DNA of 5,974 bases. Origin: Candidatus Eiseniibacteriota bacterium. GTDB lineage: Bacteria; Arandabacterota; Arandabacteria; Arandabacterales; Arandabacteraceae. The position numbers were made by a program, and so were the translations under genes. Under the pieces are notes generated by a model, which was not told the DNA's origin, ran no database searches, and was given only the letters and a program-made list of their open reading frames with translations. Below, one piece after another: positions 1-5,974 of this stretch (the first letter of the stretch is position 1; every line of letters starts with the position of its first letter). The stretch lies in contig JAUVJV010000160.1 in NCBI GenBank assembly GCA_030592245.1, positions 1-5,974 on the forward strand, written 5' to 3'.

Positions 1-1
1 A

Positions 2-775
2 AAGGCAGTGTTTGGCACGGATGATATCGAGCATCCCGGGGTAAAGTCCACGATGGACAAGAAGGATGTCTTCCTGGCCGGGCAGATCGACCTGGTCGAT
101 GATTCCAGGGAACCCTTCCCGCACTACAACCTCTACCCCACCGAGACCAGGGAGATCTTCGAGAAGCGCGGCTGGAAGACCGTGGCAGGTTTCCAGACCC
201 GGAATGCGCCTCACCTGGGACATGAGAACATGCAGAAGATCGTGCTCGCGCTGGTCGATGGGCTTCTCATCCATCCGGTGATCGGCAAGAAAAAGAAGGG
301 CGACTACAAGGACGAAGTGATCCTTAAATCCTATGAAGCCCTGCTGGACAACTACTTCCCCAAGGAGAGGGTCTTCATGAGCATCCTCCCCATGGAGATG
401 AGGTATGCGGGCCCCCGCGAGGCGGTGCACCACGCCATAATAAGAAAGAACCAGGGCTGCACCCACCTTATCGTGGGAAGGGATCACGCGGGCGTCGGTA
501 ACTACTACCAGCCCGAGGCTGCGATCGAGATATTCGATAAGTTCGATGATCTGGAGATCAGGCCGATCACGCTCCGGGGCGACTTCTTCCACTGCAAGCG
601 CTGCCAACGGCTGGAGAGCGATCGTACCTGCCCGCATGGTGAGGAGTACAAGATCCACTTCTCGGGCACCGTGGTGAGGAAGATGCTCCTTGAGGGCGGT
701 ACGCCTCCCGCGGAGATGATCCGTCCCGAGGTATTCAACGCTCAGAAGCAATTCGATAAACCGTTTGTTGACTAA
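2..775 (+). CDS. sat: Sulfate adenylyltransferase (ATP sulfurylase), 5' end missing
   Basis: Catalyses sulfate + ATP to adenosine 5'-phosphosulfate (APS) + pyrophosphate in the cytoplasm, the entry step of sulfate activation. The reading frame is already open at base 2 (K-A-V-F-G-T-D-D, a family motif), so the gene begins before the window; the GTG at 8 is an internal Val. The visible 257 codons hold the catalytic C-terminal two-thirds. They include the QTRN motif followed by PHLGHE (about 194-226), which carries the nucleotide-binding HxGH-like pair; the GRDHAGVG loop (about 479-502); a Cys cluster C-x2-C-x8-C-P-H (about 593-637) that probably binds metal, as zinc does in some bacterial Sat structures; and the C-terminal FSGTVVRKML and PPAEMIRPEV segments. 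The PHLGHE form resembles Sat of sulfate reducers more than the fungal type (from memory). No kinase domain follows, and APS kinase is encoded separately downstream. The next gene starts 36 bases on with no terminator between, which suggests co-transcription. Confidence 0.96.
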   Translation, partial: KAVFGTDDIEHPGVKSTMDKKDVFLAGQIDLVDDSREPFPHYNLYPTETREIFEKRGWKTVAGFQTRNAPHLGHENMQKIVLALVDGLLIHPVIGKKKKGDYKDEVILKSYEALLDNYFPKERVFMSILPMEMRYAGPREAVHHAIIRKNQGCTHLIVGRDHAGVGNYYQPEAAIEIFDKFDDLEIRPITLRGDFFHCKRCQRLESDRTCPHGEEYKIHFSGTVVRKMLLEGGTPPAEMIRPEVFNAQKQFDKPFVD

Positions 776-811
776 GTGAGAACACAAACCAGCTAGAACC
801 AGGAGAGGCGA

Positions 812-2203
812 ATGGGACCGAAGAAGAAGGTTCTTATCATTGGGCTCGACTGTGCGGCACCGGAACTGGTGTTTGAGAAGTGGATAGACCAGCTCCCCAA
901 CTTCAAGCGCATGGTGGATGAGGGTGTATGGGGGCCCTTGAAGAGCACGATTCCTCCCATAACCGTGCCCGCATGGCAGTGCATGGTGACCAGCAAGAAC
1001 CCGGGCAAGCTCGGCATCTTCGGGTTCAGGAACAGGAGCGAGTACTCCTACGACAACTTCTGGATCGCCAACTCCGAAGCCATAAAGGAACCTGCCGTCT
1101 GGGACGTCGTGGGACGTGAAGGATACAAGGTGGGAATGATCGGCGTGCCACAGACCTATCCGCCGAAGCCTGTGAACGGCTTCATGGTGACCGACTGGCT
1201 GGCCCCCGACACCAATGCCGAGTACACCTTCCCCGACTACATCAAGGACGAAGTCAAGCAGGCTGTGGGCGATTATATCCTCGACGTCGAGAAGTTCAGG
1301 ACCGACAACAAGGACGAGCTCCTCGAAGAGATCTTCGAGATGACCAGGAAGCGTTTCGACCTGGTCGATGCATTCCTCAAGTCACAACCCTGGCACTTCT
1401 TCATGTTCGTTGAGATCGGGCTGGACAGAATCCATCATGGCTTCTGGAAGTACTTCGATAAGACCCACAGGAAGTACGCTCCCGGAAACAAGTATGAGAA
1501 CGCCATCCTCGACTACCACAAGTACCTGGATAAGCGGATCGGTGAAATCCTGGATTCGCTTGATGAGGATACCGTGGTGCTGGTGGTCTCGGACCACGGC
1601 GCCAAGAAGATGGAAGGCGCCATCAACATCAACGACTGGCTGATCAAGGAAGGGTACTTGACCTTGAAGAGCCGGCCCGAGGGCCTCGTTAAGCTCGAAG
1701 AGGCCGATATTGACTGGGACAAGACCACGGCCTGGGGCCTGGGCGGCTACTACGGCAGGCTCTTCCTTAACGTCAAGGGGCGGGAAAAGCAAGGTCTGAT
1801 CGAGCCGGAGAACTACGAGAAGGTGCGGAACGAGATCATCGAGAAGCTGGCTGCCATCACCGATGAGAAGGGCAATAATATCGGCACCCGGACCTACAAG
1901 CCCCAGGATGTCTATTCCGGGCCTAACATCGACCAGGCTCCGGACTTGATCGTCTTCTTCGGCGATCTCTTCTGGAGATCGACGGGCACTATCGGCCATG
2001 ACTCGATTCACTCATTCGAGACCGAGGTGGGACCGGATGATGCGGTCCATGCCCAGTACGGCATCTTCATCCTGTGGGATCCCAAGGAAAAGCGGGGCAG
2101 GAAACTCGAGGATCTTGAAATCTATGACGTCACACCAACCGTTCTGACCGTCATGGGCATAGACATACCGGAAGACATGGAAGGAAAGGTAATACCACTC
2201 TAA
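812..2203 (+). CDS. AlkP-superfamily phosphohydrolase / type I phosphodiesterase-nucleotide pyrophosphatase family
   Basis: A 463-residue metal-dependent hydrolase of the alkaline phosphatase superfamily (COG3379-like), probably cytoplasmic, since it has no signal peptide or membrane segment. The start is ATG 812, preceded by AGGAGAGG at 801-808. Full active-site geometry is visible by analogy with nucleotide pyrophosphatases: Asp13 in IGLDCA, nucleophile Thr51 in PPITVPAW, Asp205 and His209 in LDRIHHGFW, Asp261-His262 in VVSDHGA, and His413 in VHAQYGIFI. There is no sulfatase C/S-x-P-x-R signature, and the nucleophile is Thr, so phosphate mono- or diester hydrolysis is more likely than sulfate ester hydrolysis. 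The substrate is unknown. It lies between sat and cysC, ending 14 bases before the cysC ATG, so it is probably co-expressed with PAPS synthesis. In the family motif PGKHGIFxF the His is Leu here (PGKLGIFGF), which is not expected to affect metal binding. The family call is firm; the substrate is open. Confidence 0.9.
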   Translation: MGPKKKVLIIGLDCAAPELVFEKWIDQLPNFKRMVDEGVWGPLKSTIPPITVPAWQCMVTSKNPGKLGIFGFRNRSEYSYDNFWIANSEAIKEPAVWDVVGREGYKVGMIGVPQTYPPKPVNGFMVTDWLAPDTNAEYTFPDYIKDEVKQAVGDYILDVEKFRTDNKDELLEEIFEMTRKRFDLVDAFLKSQPWHFFMFVEIGLDRIHHGFWKYFDKTHRKYAPGNKYENAILDYHKYLDKRIGEILDSLDEDTVVLVVSDHGAKKMEGAININDWLIKEGYLTLKSRPEGLVKLEEADIDWDKTTAWGLGGYYGRLFLNVKGREKQGLIEPENYEKVRNEIIEKLAAITDEKGNNIGTRTYKPQDVYSGPNIDQAPDLIVFFGDLFWRSTGTIGHDSIHSFETEVGPDDAVHAQYGIFILWDPKEKRGRKLEDLEIYDVTPTVLTVMGIDIPEDMEGKVIPL

Positions 2204-2206
2204 GAA

Positions 2207-2211
2207 GGGGG
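2207..2211 (+). promoter_or_regulatory. Ribosome binding site that decides the cysC start
   Basis: An AAGGGGGA stretch starts directly after the upstream gene's stop codon. It sits 6 bases before ATG 2218, good spacing, and only 3 bases before the in-frame TTG at 2215. This favours ATG 2218 as the true start. Confidence 0.6.
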
Positions 2212-2217
2212 ATTTTG

Positions 2218-2829
2218 ATGGACAAGGGTACGTTCTTGTGGTTCACGGGAGTTCCGGCATCGGGTAAGTCCACGATCGGAAGAGACGTCGAGAAGGCGCT
2301 CAGGGATCGTGGTGTCAAGATCGAGAACCTGGATGCTGATGAAATCAGGGCCAACCTAAGCCCGGACCTCGGCTATACGGCCAAGGACAGGGATCTCAAT
2401 ACCAAGCGCCTGGCGTTCATGGGCAAGATCCTTACCAGGAACGGCGTCTGCGCTATCGTGGCAGCGGTCTCCCCTTTGAGAGAGCATCGCGACCGGGCCC
2501 GGAAACTGGTTGATAACTTCCTGGAAGTACACGTCAAGGCCAGCCTGGATACGTGCAAGAAGCGCGATCCCAAGGGGCTTTACAAGCGGGCCGAGCGTGG
2601 CGAGATCGCTGATATCGCCGGTTGGCACATGCCCTTCGAAGAGCCAGAGAAGCCCGAGGTGGTTTGTGACACCGACACCGAGGACATCGACACCTGCGTC
2701 GCCAATGTGATGGCTACCATGGAAACCCTGGGCTGGATCCCCAAGGGCGGGGGCGGCGGCAAGACCACGTCTGATGATGATCAGAAGAAGGTCGAGGAAC
2801 GCTTGAGAGGCTTGGGCTACATAGAGTAA
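2218..2829 (+). CDS. cysC: Adenylyl-sulfate (APS) kinase with unusual C-terminal tail
   Basis: Phosphorylates the 3'-OH of APS with ATP to give PAPS, in the cytoplasm. The protein has 203 residues from ATG 2218; the in-frame TTG at 2215 is too close to the ribosome site. Visible motifs are the P-loop GVPASGKS (residues 11-18), the DADEIR segment (equivalent to the usual DGDxxR), LGYTAKDRDLNTKR (usual LGFsxxDRxxNIRR), the AAVSPLREHRDRAR strand and helix, RDPKGLYKRAERGEI, and the substrate lid GWHMPFEEPEKPE. The P-loop differs from the common GLSGAGKS. The core ends near residue 176. After it come five glycines and a charged segment ending RLRGLGYIE (177-203), which typical CysC proteins of about 180-200 residues lack; this ending resembles C-termini I recall from AlkP/sulfatase-superfamily proteins. 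Together with sat it completes PAPS synthesis. It is the last gene of the + strand group and is followed by a strong hairpin. Confidence 0.95.
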   Translation: MDKGTFLWFTGVPASGKSTIGRDVEKALRDRGVKIENLDADEIRANLSPDLGYTAKDRDLNTKRLAFMGKILTRNGVCAIVAAVSPLREHRDRARKLVDNFLEVHVKASLDTCKKRDPKGLYKRAERGEIADIAGWHMPFEEPEKPEVVCDTDTEDIDTCVANVMATMETLGWIPKGGGGGKTTSDDDQKKVEERLRGLGYIE

Positions 2830-2847
2830 CCTGAGCGACGAGGATAG

Positions 2848-2907
2848 AGTAAAGGGGACAGACACCTATTTCGGAGAAACGGAAATAGGTGTCTGTCCCC
2901 TTTTACT
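2848..2907. repeat. Palindromic intergenic element (22-bp perfect stem, GGGGACAGACACC core)
   Basis: Bases 2851-2872 are the exact reverse complement of 2882-2903, a 22-bp perfect stem around a 9-base loop (2873-2881). Pairing continues outside through AGT/ACT with one extra T in the right arm. The element fills the gap between the convergent cysC and phosphohydrolase genes, and its outer edge overlaps the latter's TAG stop (2906-2908). The core GGGGACAGACACC with A/T-rich flanks resembles a dispersed REP/MITE-like sequence that I recall from intergenic regions of deltaproteobacterial and related genomes, often linked to Y1/IS200-like transposases. That identity is from memory; only the palindrome is seen directly. 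No transposase lies in the window. Confidence 0.85.
2851..2904. terminator. Probable bidirectional transcription terminator
   Basis: The palindrome forms a very stable hairpin between two convergent genes. On the + strand the stem ends in CCCC followed by TTTT (2901-2904), and on the - strand in CCCC then TTT. The U-tracts are short, so termination may be incomplete, or the hairpin may mainly protect the 3' ends of both mRNAs. The function is inferred from position and shape. Confidence 0.5.
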
Positions 2908-4236
2908 ATTTCTTTAGCAGCGATCGGCCGTCGAGGCCCTCCGGAGGCTGGATTCCCATGATATCATAGATGGTCATGGGCACATCCAACACGCTGCCTC
3001 CCTCCATGAGTTCCTGACCACGGACGAAGAGCATGGCGTCATGGTGGGTGTGCATCCCGACTATCGGGCCTTTCCCGGAGAGAGTCTGTTTGCCGAACGC
3101 CCCCTTGGGATCATAGCCGTCGACCGGGTTTATCACTACATCCGGAGCGATCTCGAAGTGGGGACCGCTATAGATCTCATCCTTGGTAAGCACGTCCTTT
3201 ATGACGCGGTTGCCCTCTTCGTCGGTTAGGCCCTCAAGGTCGGCGCACAGTTTCTCTCTCAGGGGCTCGTATTCCTCGCGGGAGACTATCCCTTCCGCCT
3301 CCCTGCCCCGGAGATTGATGTAGAATCTGCCCGGATCCATGCAGAAAACCTTCGTGCGCGCGGGGTCGATATCGCCGAGCGACTTGGCGCCCTCGGCCTT
3401 GTAGCTCAGATATCCGGCCTCTTCAAGGAACCTGTTAAGATAAATCTCCTTCTTGAGACTGCAGAAACCGTGATCCGACATCACCAGCACCGTGACATCG
3501 TCATCCACTTCCCTGTCTATCATCCCAAGGAACTCATCGATCGCCTTGATCACGTTCATGAACTCCCCGGCGTACTTCGGATGTCCGTCTTCCATATATT
3601 CCCACATGAAGTGATACAATCTGTCGGTCTCCATCACGTGCAGCTGGGCAAAATCCCACTTCTTCTCTTTGTAGAGCTTCATGAAGGCATCGACCCTCGC
3701 CTTGAAAGCCTTCATGAGATCGGGATAGAGGTTGTCGAGGTTCTCCCGGGCCCGCCAGGGATCAATGTCGATCTCATAACCGCCGGCCTTGAGCTTCTGG
3801 GCCAGGCTCTCGGGATAGGTGGCCCCTTCGATCCTGGGAGCCAGGAAACCTGAGACCAGGTAGCCCTTTACCCTGCGGGGAGGAAAAGTGACGGGTACGT
3901 TCATTACCAGCACGTTCTTGCCCCGGTCGCTCAGGATCTCCCAGAGGGTCTTGCTGGTCATGTTGGACCCGTTGGGAATATAGATGGAATACGGGCCCGG
4001 CTTGCGGTCTATGAAGCCGAATATGTTGTGCTTCGCGGCATTCTTCCCGGTCATGTAGGTGGACCAGGCGACACAGGAGACGAAAGGATGGGTGGAATTG
4101 ATCTCAACCAGTGAGCCCTTATCGAAGAGCTTCCTGAACGAGGGCAGCTCACCCTTTCCATCTTGGCCTTAATGAAAGAAAGCGGTGTTCCATCGAGTCC
4201 GATAACCAAGACTCTCGGTTTCTTCTTGAACCACAT
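2906..4236 (-). pseudogene. AlkP-superfamily phosphohydrolase, interrupted by a one-base frameshift
   Basis: A second member of the AlkP/type I phosphodiesterase family, split over two frames. The N-terminus starts at ATG 4236, 5 bases after AGGAGG, and reads through VLVIGLDG (metal ligand Asp15, codon 4194-4192) to about 4158. The frame is then lost and a false stop is met at 4053-4051. Adding one base at the A3 run 4155-4157 (GAAAGGG to GAAAAGGG) gives KMEKGELPSF and a continuous protein of about 443 residues. The restored part carries the expected nucleophile Ser54 in FVSCVAWS (codon 4078-4076). Further on are TDRLYH (Asp and His ligands), VMSDHGF (Asp-His) and a late His cluster MHTHHDAML. 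The 382-residue stretch from the ATG at 4054 is well preserved but would lack both the first Asp and the nucleophile. The rest of the gene shows no decay, so a sequencing error or a very recent mutation is likely. It has Ser where the paralogue at 812-2203 has Thr. Substrate unknown. Confidence 0.85.
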
Positions 4237-4241
4237 ACCAT

Positions 4242-4247
4242 CCTCCT
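4242..4247 (-). promoter_or_regulatory. Ribosome binding site of the frameshifted phosphohydrolase
   Basis: A perfect AGGAGG on the minus strand lies 5 bases before ATG 4236. It shows that translation begins at 4236, not at the internal ATG 4054, and supports reading the two fragments as one gene. Confidence 0.75.
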
Positions 4248-4330
4248 GATCACTACCCGGGCTTCAGTCGACCATTGTGTTTCCCATGATTATAGTGAAA
4301 TCGCGTCCCAAGGACAAGGCCGGCAGGCTC

Positions 4331-5260
4331 TCAGCCGGTCTTAACGGGAATGGCTTCCACGACCTCGACTTTCTCCAGATCCATCTCGCCAAGCCCGTGT
4401 TCGGCGGCATACTTGATATGGCCGATGTCCTCAGGCTTAAGCGTCTTCCCGCCCCAGTCCAGGAGCGTCGTTGCATAGGCATCCAGGGCCACCGGGTCGG
4501 TAGAGCACATGACCTTGCCCAGTTTCACCACCTCGCCGGGTCCGCTGGGGCCGTTGGTGGTGAGACACCGGGTCGCGTCGAGGATCGTAATCTGGGGCTT
4601 GATCACCGTGGCAAGGTCGGCGATCGCCTGGTGCAGGTCGTACTTGGAATGGAACACCCACCGGTCGTAAATCAGGCCCATCTGGTTCTTAAGGCCGAAA
4701 CTGACCGTCGCAGCCGAATGGTTCTTGGCCACTGGAATGTTGATATAGACATCGGCGTCGAGGTAGTCCTTGGCGATCTCTGTCGACTTGAGCGACTTCC
4801 CCCGCTCTATGCCGGTGGTTTTAAAGGCCGACTTCTTGCTGGGGACGCTGAGTTTCACATCATCAATGCCATCGAGGGCTGCCTTCATGCCGGTTCGTTC
4901 CAGGCAAGTCCGGGCTACTCTTATGGTATGGTCGGCAACGGTCACGCGTTTGGCACCCGCTTCCTTGCACATCAGCACGACTTCTTTCACCAGCTCGGGG
5001 CTGGTGGTCGTGGCCGCATCAGGCGCATTGGAAAACGAGAAATTGGGCTTGATGAGGACCCTGTCACCCTTCTTGACGAAGGCCTGCATGCCGCCGGCCT
5101 CGGAGAGCACGGAGCGAACCGCTTCAGATGCGTCACCACCGGCCACGAATATCCGGGACAAGCCGGTTGCTTCAGCCTCGGTGCCAAAGGAGATGGCCGG
5201 ACCGGCCAGGACGAAGCCCGTCACAGCGATCGAGCTCTTCATGAAATCACGTCTGTTCAT
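4331..5260 (-). CDS. DUF362 domain protein with Tat signal peptide
   Basis: A 309-residue protein of the DUF362 family, whose biochemical role is not established. The N-terminus reads MNRRDFMKSS followed by a hydrophobic stretch to about residue 22. This is a twin-arginine (Tat) signal, so the folded protein is probably exported to the periplasm, with cleavage likely between residues 24 and 31 (A-E-A at 29-31). Tat export often means a bound cofactor, but no ferredoxin-type CxxCxxC cluster is present in this short version. Family features seen are VLIKPNFSFSN, the TTTSPELVKEV helix, KRVTVADHTI, INIPVAKNH, SFGLKNQMGLIYDR, ITILDATRC, and STDPVALDAYA near the C-terminus. ATG 5260 is set by a near-perfect site, GAGGTGAT, on the minus strand at 5264-5271. 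It ends 94 bases before the start of the downstream phosphohydrolase. A possible promoter of its own lies at 5333-5362. Confidence 0.9.
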   Translation of the reverse strand: MNRRDFMKSSIAVTGFVLAGPAISFGTEAEATGLSRIFVAGGDASEAVRSVLSEAGGMQAFVKKGDRVLIKPNFSFSNAPDAATTTSPELVKEVVLMCKEAGAKRVTVADHTIRVARTCLERTGMKAALDGIDDVKLSVPSKKSAFKTTGIERGKSLKSTEIAKDYLDADVYINIPVAKNHSAATVSFGLKNQMGLIYDRWVFHSKYDLHQAIADLATVIKPQITILDATRCLTTNGPSGPGEVVKLGKVMCSTDPVALDAYATTLLDWGGKTLKPEDIGHIKYAAEHGLGEMDLEKVEVVEAIPVKTG

Positions 5261-5299
5261 TCCATCACCTCACGTCATTTGAGGTTCTAAGATCCTCTC

Positions 5300-5327
5300 T
5301 CCCGTACTGTCATGCCCGCACCGTCAT
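5300..5327. repeat. Imperfect 14-bp tandem repeat in the DUF362 leader
   Basis: On the minus strand two adjacent 14-base units, ATGACGGTGCGGGC (5327-5314) and ATGACAGTACGGGA (5313-5300), match at 11 of 14 positions. They lie just downstream of the candidate promoter, where a repressor operator could sit. The repeat is seen directly; a regulatory role is speculative. Confidence 0.4.
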
Positions 5328-5332
5328 ACCTA

Positions 5333-5362
5333 ATGATAAGCCTGCGGGGGAGGTAAAGACAA
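5333..5362 (-). promoter_or_regulatory. Candidate sigma-70-type promoter for the DUF362 gene
   Basis: On the minus strand TTGTCT (5362-5357; 4 of 6 to TTGACA) and TATCAT (5338-5333; 5 of 6 to TATAAT) are separated by 18 bases. They fall inside the 128-base gap between the stress protein gene and the DUF362 gene, about 70 bases before its ATG. Matches of this quality also occur by chance. Confidence 0.35.
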
Positions 5363-5388
5363 CTCGACAGGAACATCGGGAACATCCT

Positions 5389-5898
5389 TCATGACTGGCT
5401 GTCGCCGTTATGTTCCCTGTGGTGCTCAACGGACGTGTCGCTTACCACCATTATGGGCCAGGTAGCGCGTTCCAGGAGCTCGTTGACGGCCGAGCCGAAG
5501 AGCTTGCGCGAGATATTGGAGCGGTCCGCCCGTGAGACCACCATGTCCTCGATACCTTTCTCTCTGGCAATCTTCAGACACTCCTCGACGAAGCCGCCCT
5601 TCCTCACAAGGGTCTCACATTCAATGCCCAGCTCGAGAGCCCGCTCCTTCACCTCCTCAAGCTCCCTCCTGCCTCGAGTCTCGTATTCGCTGTGTATCGT
5701 GGCCGCGAGCTGATCGCTCACCTTATCCCCGAGAAATCCAATGTCCACGATATGACTCAAGATGGCATCGGCGACCTTTATGTCCATGACGAAGACCGCA
5801 AGCAGGGGTCTCTTTGATGTCTGGACCAGAGAGAGAGCGAGGTCGATGGACTTGGTGGTGTGCCTCGTGGGTGAAAGGACAAGCATAAGATAACCCAT
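5389..5898 (-). CDS. Universal stress protein (UspA family), degenerate nucleotide motif
   Basis: A single-domain cytoplasmic protein of 169 residues with the Usp alpha/beta fold pattern: a first strand (YLMLVLSPT), a helix, LLAVFVMDI, a long charged helix (about 70-90), CETLVRKGGFVEECLKIA, DMVVSRAD, and the final helix-strand LFGSAVNELLERATWPIMVV. In ATP-binding members the motif G-x2-G-x9-G-S/T binds phosphates. Here the first two Gly positions are Ser122 and Asp125 and only Gly135-Ser136 remains; the usual early Asp is also absent from LSPTRHT. ATP binding is therefore doubtful, and a signalling or partner-binding role is more likely. ATG 5898 follows AGGAGG (5912-5907) with 8 bases between. 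The gene starts 15 bases after the stop of an upstream membrane protein, so the two are probably an operon; Usp proteins are often paired with transporters. The polar tail after about residue 153 is not part of the fold. Confidence 0.88.
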   Translation of the reverse strand: MGYLMLVLSPTRHTTKSIDLALSLVQTSKRPLLAVFVMDIKVADAILSHIVDIGFLGDKVSDQLAATIHSEYETRGRRELEEVKERALELGIECETLVRKGGFVEECLKIAREKGIEDMVVSRADRSNISRKLFGSAVNELLERATWPIMVVSDTSVEHHREHNGDSQS

Positions 5899-5913
5899 GC
5901 GCCGAACCTCCTA

Positions 5914-5974
5914 TCAATAAACCCCGATCCACTTCCAGTAGTATTTGGCAACGATGAGAAACGTGGTGAGCGCC
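5914..5974 (-). CDS. C-terminal end of a membrane protein, possibly an SLC13-type anion transporter
   Basis: Nineteen codons before a TGA at 5916-5914 read ALTTFLIVAKYYWKWIGVY, a hydrophobic helix end followed by aromatic and basic residues. Aromatic-W-K-x-x-G near the C-terminus recalls the end of SLC13/DASS-family anion transporters, which would fit the sulfate-related genes nearby, but this is a weak guess from 19 residues. The tight 15-base spacing to the stress protein gene and its good ribosome site support a real gene end. The rest lies beyond the window. Confidence 0.5.
   Translation of the reverse strand, partial: ALTTFLIVAKYYWKWIGVY

Noticed and set aside
1382..2011. A 209-codon open frame on the - strand inside the first phosphohydrolase gene
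   Set aside because: Antisense shadow; the + strand frame carries the conserved metal-ligand motifs over the same bases.
2152..2203. Possibility that the + strand phosphohydrolase is a sulfatase acting with sat/cysC
   Set aside because: No C/S-x-P-x-R formylglycine signature anywhere in the protein; the nucleophile position is Thr51 in a phosphodiesterase-type motif.
2356..2865. A 169-codon open frame on the - strand over cysC
   Set aside because: Antisense shadow of cysC; it also runs into the palindrome, which is unlikely for a real coding start.
3470..3853. A 127-codon open frame on the + strand inside the second phosphohydrolase gene
   Set aside because: It overlaps the SDHG and TDRLYH motif regions of the minus-strand gene and shows no motif or ribosome site of its own.
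4152..4158. Programmed ribosomal frameshifting at GAAAGGG
   Set aside because: No classical slippery heptamer and no clear downstream stimulatory structure seen; a lost A in a short homopolymer is simpler.
4316..4342. Hairpin AAGGCCGGC / GCCGGTCTT at the end of the DUF362 gene
   Set aside because: A 9-bp stem with one mismatch that overlaps the last codons and is not followed by a T-run; too weak to call a terminator.
4277..5290. A 337-codon open frame on the + strand opposite the DUF362 gene
   Set aside because: The protein is low in known motifs and rich in G, R and H, as expected from the antisense of a GC-rich gene. The minus-strand gene has a Tat signal, a strong ribosome site and clear family motifs.

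Overview
The window is 5,974 bases of moderately GC-rich, gene-dense bacterial DNA with strong Shine-Dalgarno sites. It looks like an anaerobe of the Desulfobacterota (deltaproteobacterial) type. The pointers are a Sat resembling those of sulfate reducers, a Tat-exported DUF362 protein, a stand-alone universal stress protein beside a transporter, and an intergenic palindrome built on GGGGACAGACACC. This taxonomic guess is inference; nothing here fixes the species.

Layout: two gene groups converge on the palindrome at about 2848-2907. On the + strand lie the 3' part of sat (ATP sulfurylase, 2-775), a complete AlkP-superfamily phosphohydrolase/phosphodiesterase (812-2203) and cysC (APS kinase, 2218-2829). 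They are tightly spaced and probably one operon. On the - strand, in transcription order, come the last 19 codons of a membrane protein that may be an SLC13-type anion transporter (5974-5914), a UspA-like protein (5898-5389), a Tat-signal DUF362 protein (5260-4331), and a second AlkP-superfamily phosphohydrolase (4236-2906) broken by a one-base frameshift near 4155.

How the genes may work together: Sat makes APS and pyrophosphate from sulfate and ATP, and CysC phosphorylates APS to PAPS, the sulfate donor for sulfotransferases or for reductive assimilation. A phosphohydrolase with all the expected metal ligands and a Thr nucleophile sits between these two steps. It could act on a nucleotide by-product, or on a sulfated or phosphorylated product. 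No sulfotransferase or PAPS reductase is visible, so the fate of PAPS is open.

Points worth a second look are the unusual C-terminal extension of CysC (Gly5 linker plus a charged helix ending LGYIE), the frameshift that cuts the catalytic Ser off the second phosphohydrolase, the near-perfect 22-bp palindrome, and a promoter plus 14-bp tandem repeat upstream of the DUF362 gene. No rRNA, tRNA, CRISPR array or transposase gene was seen.
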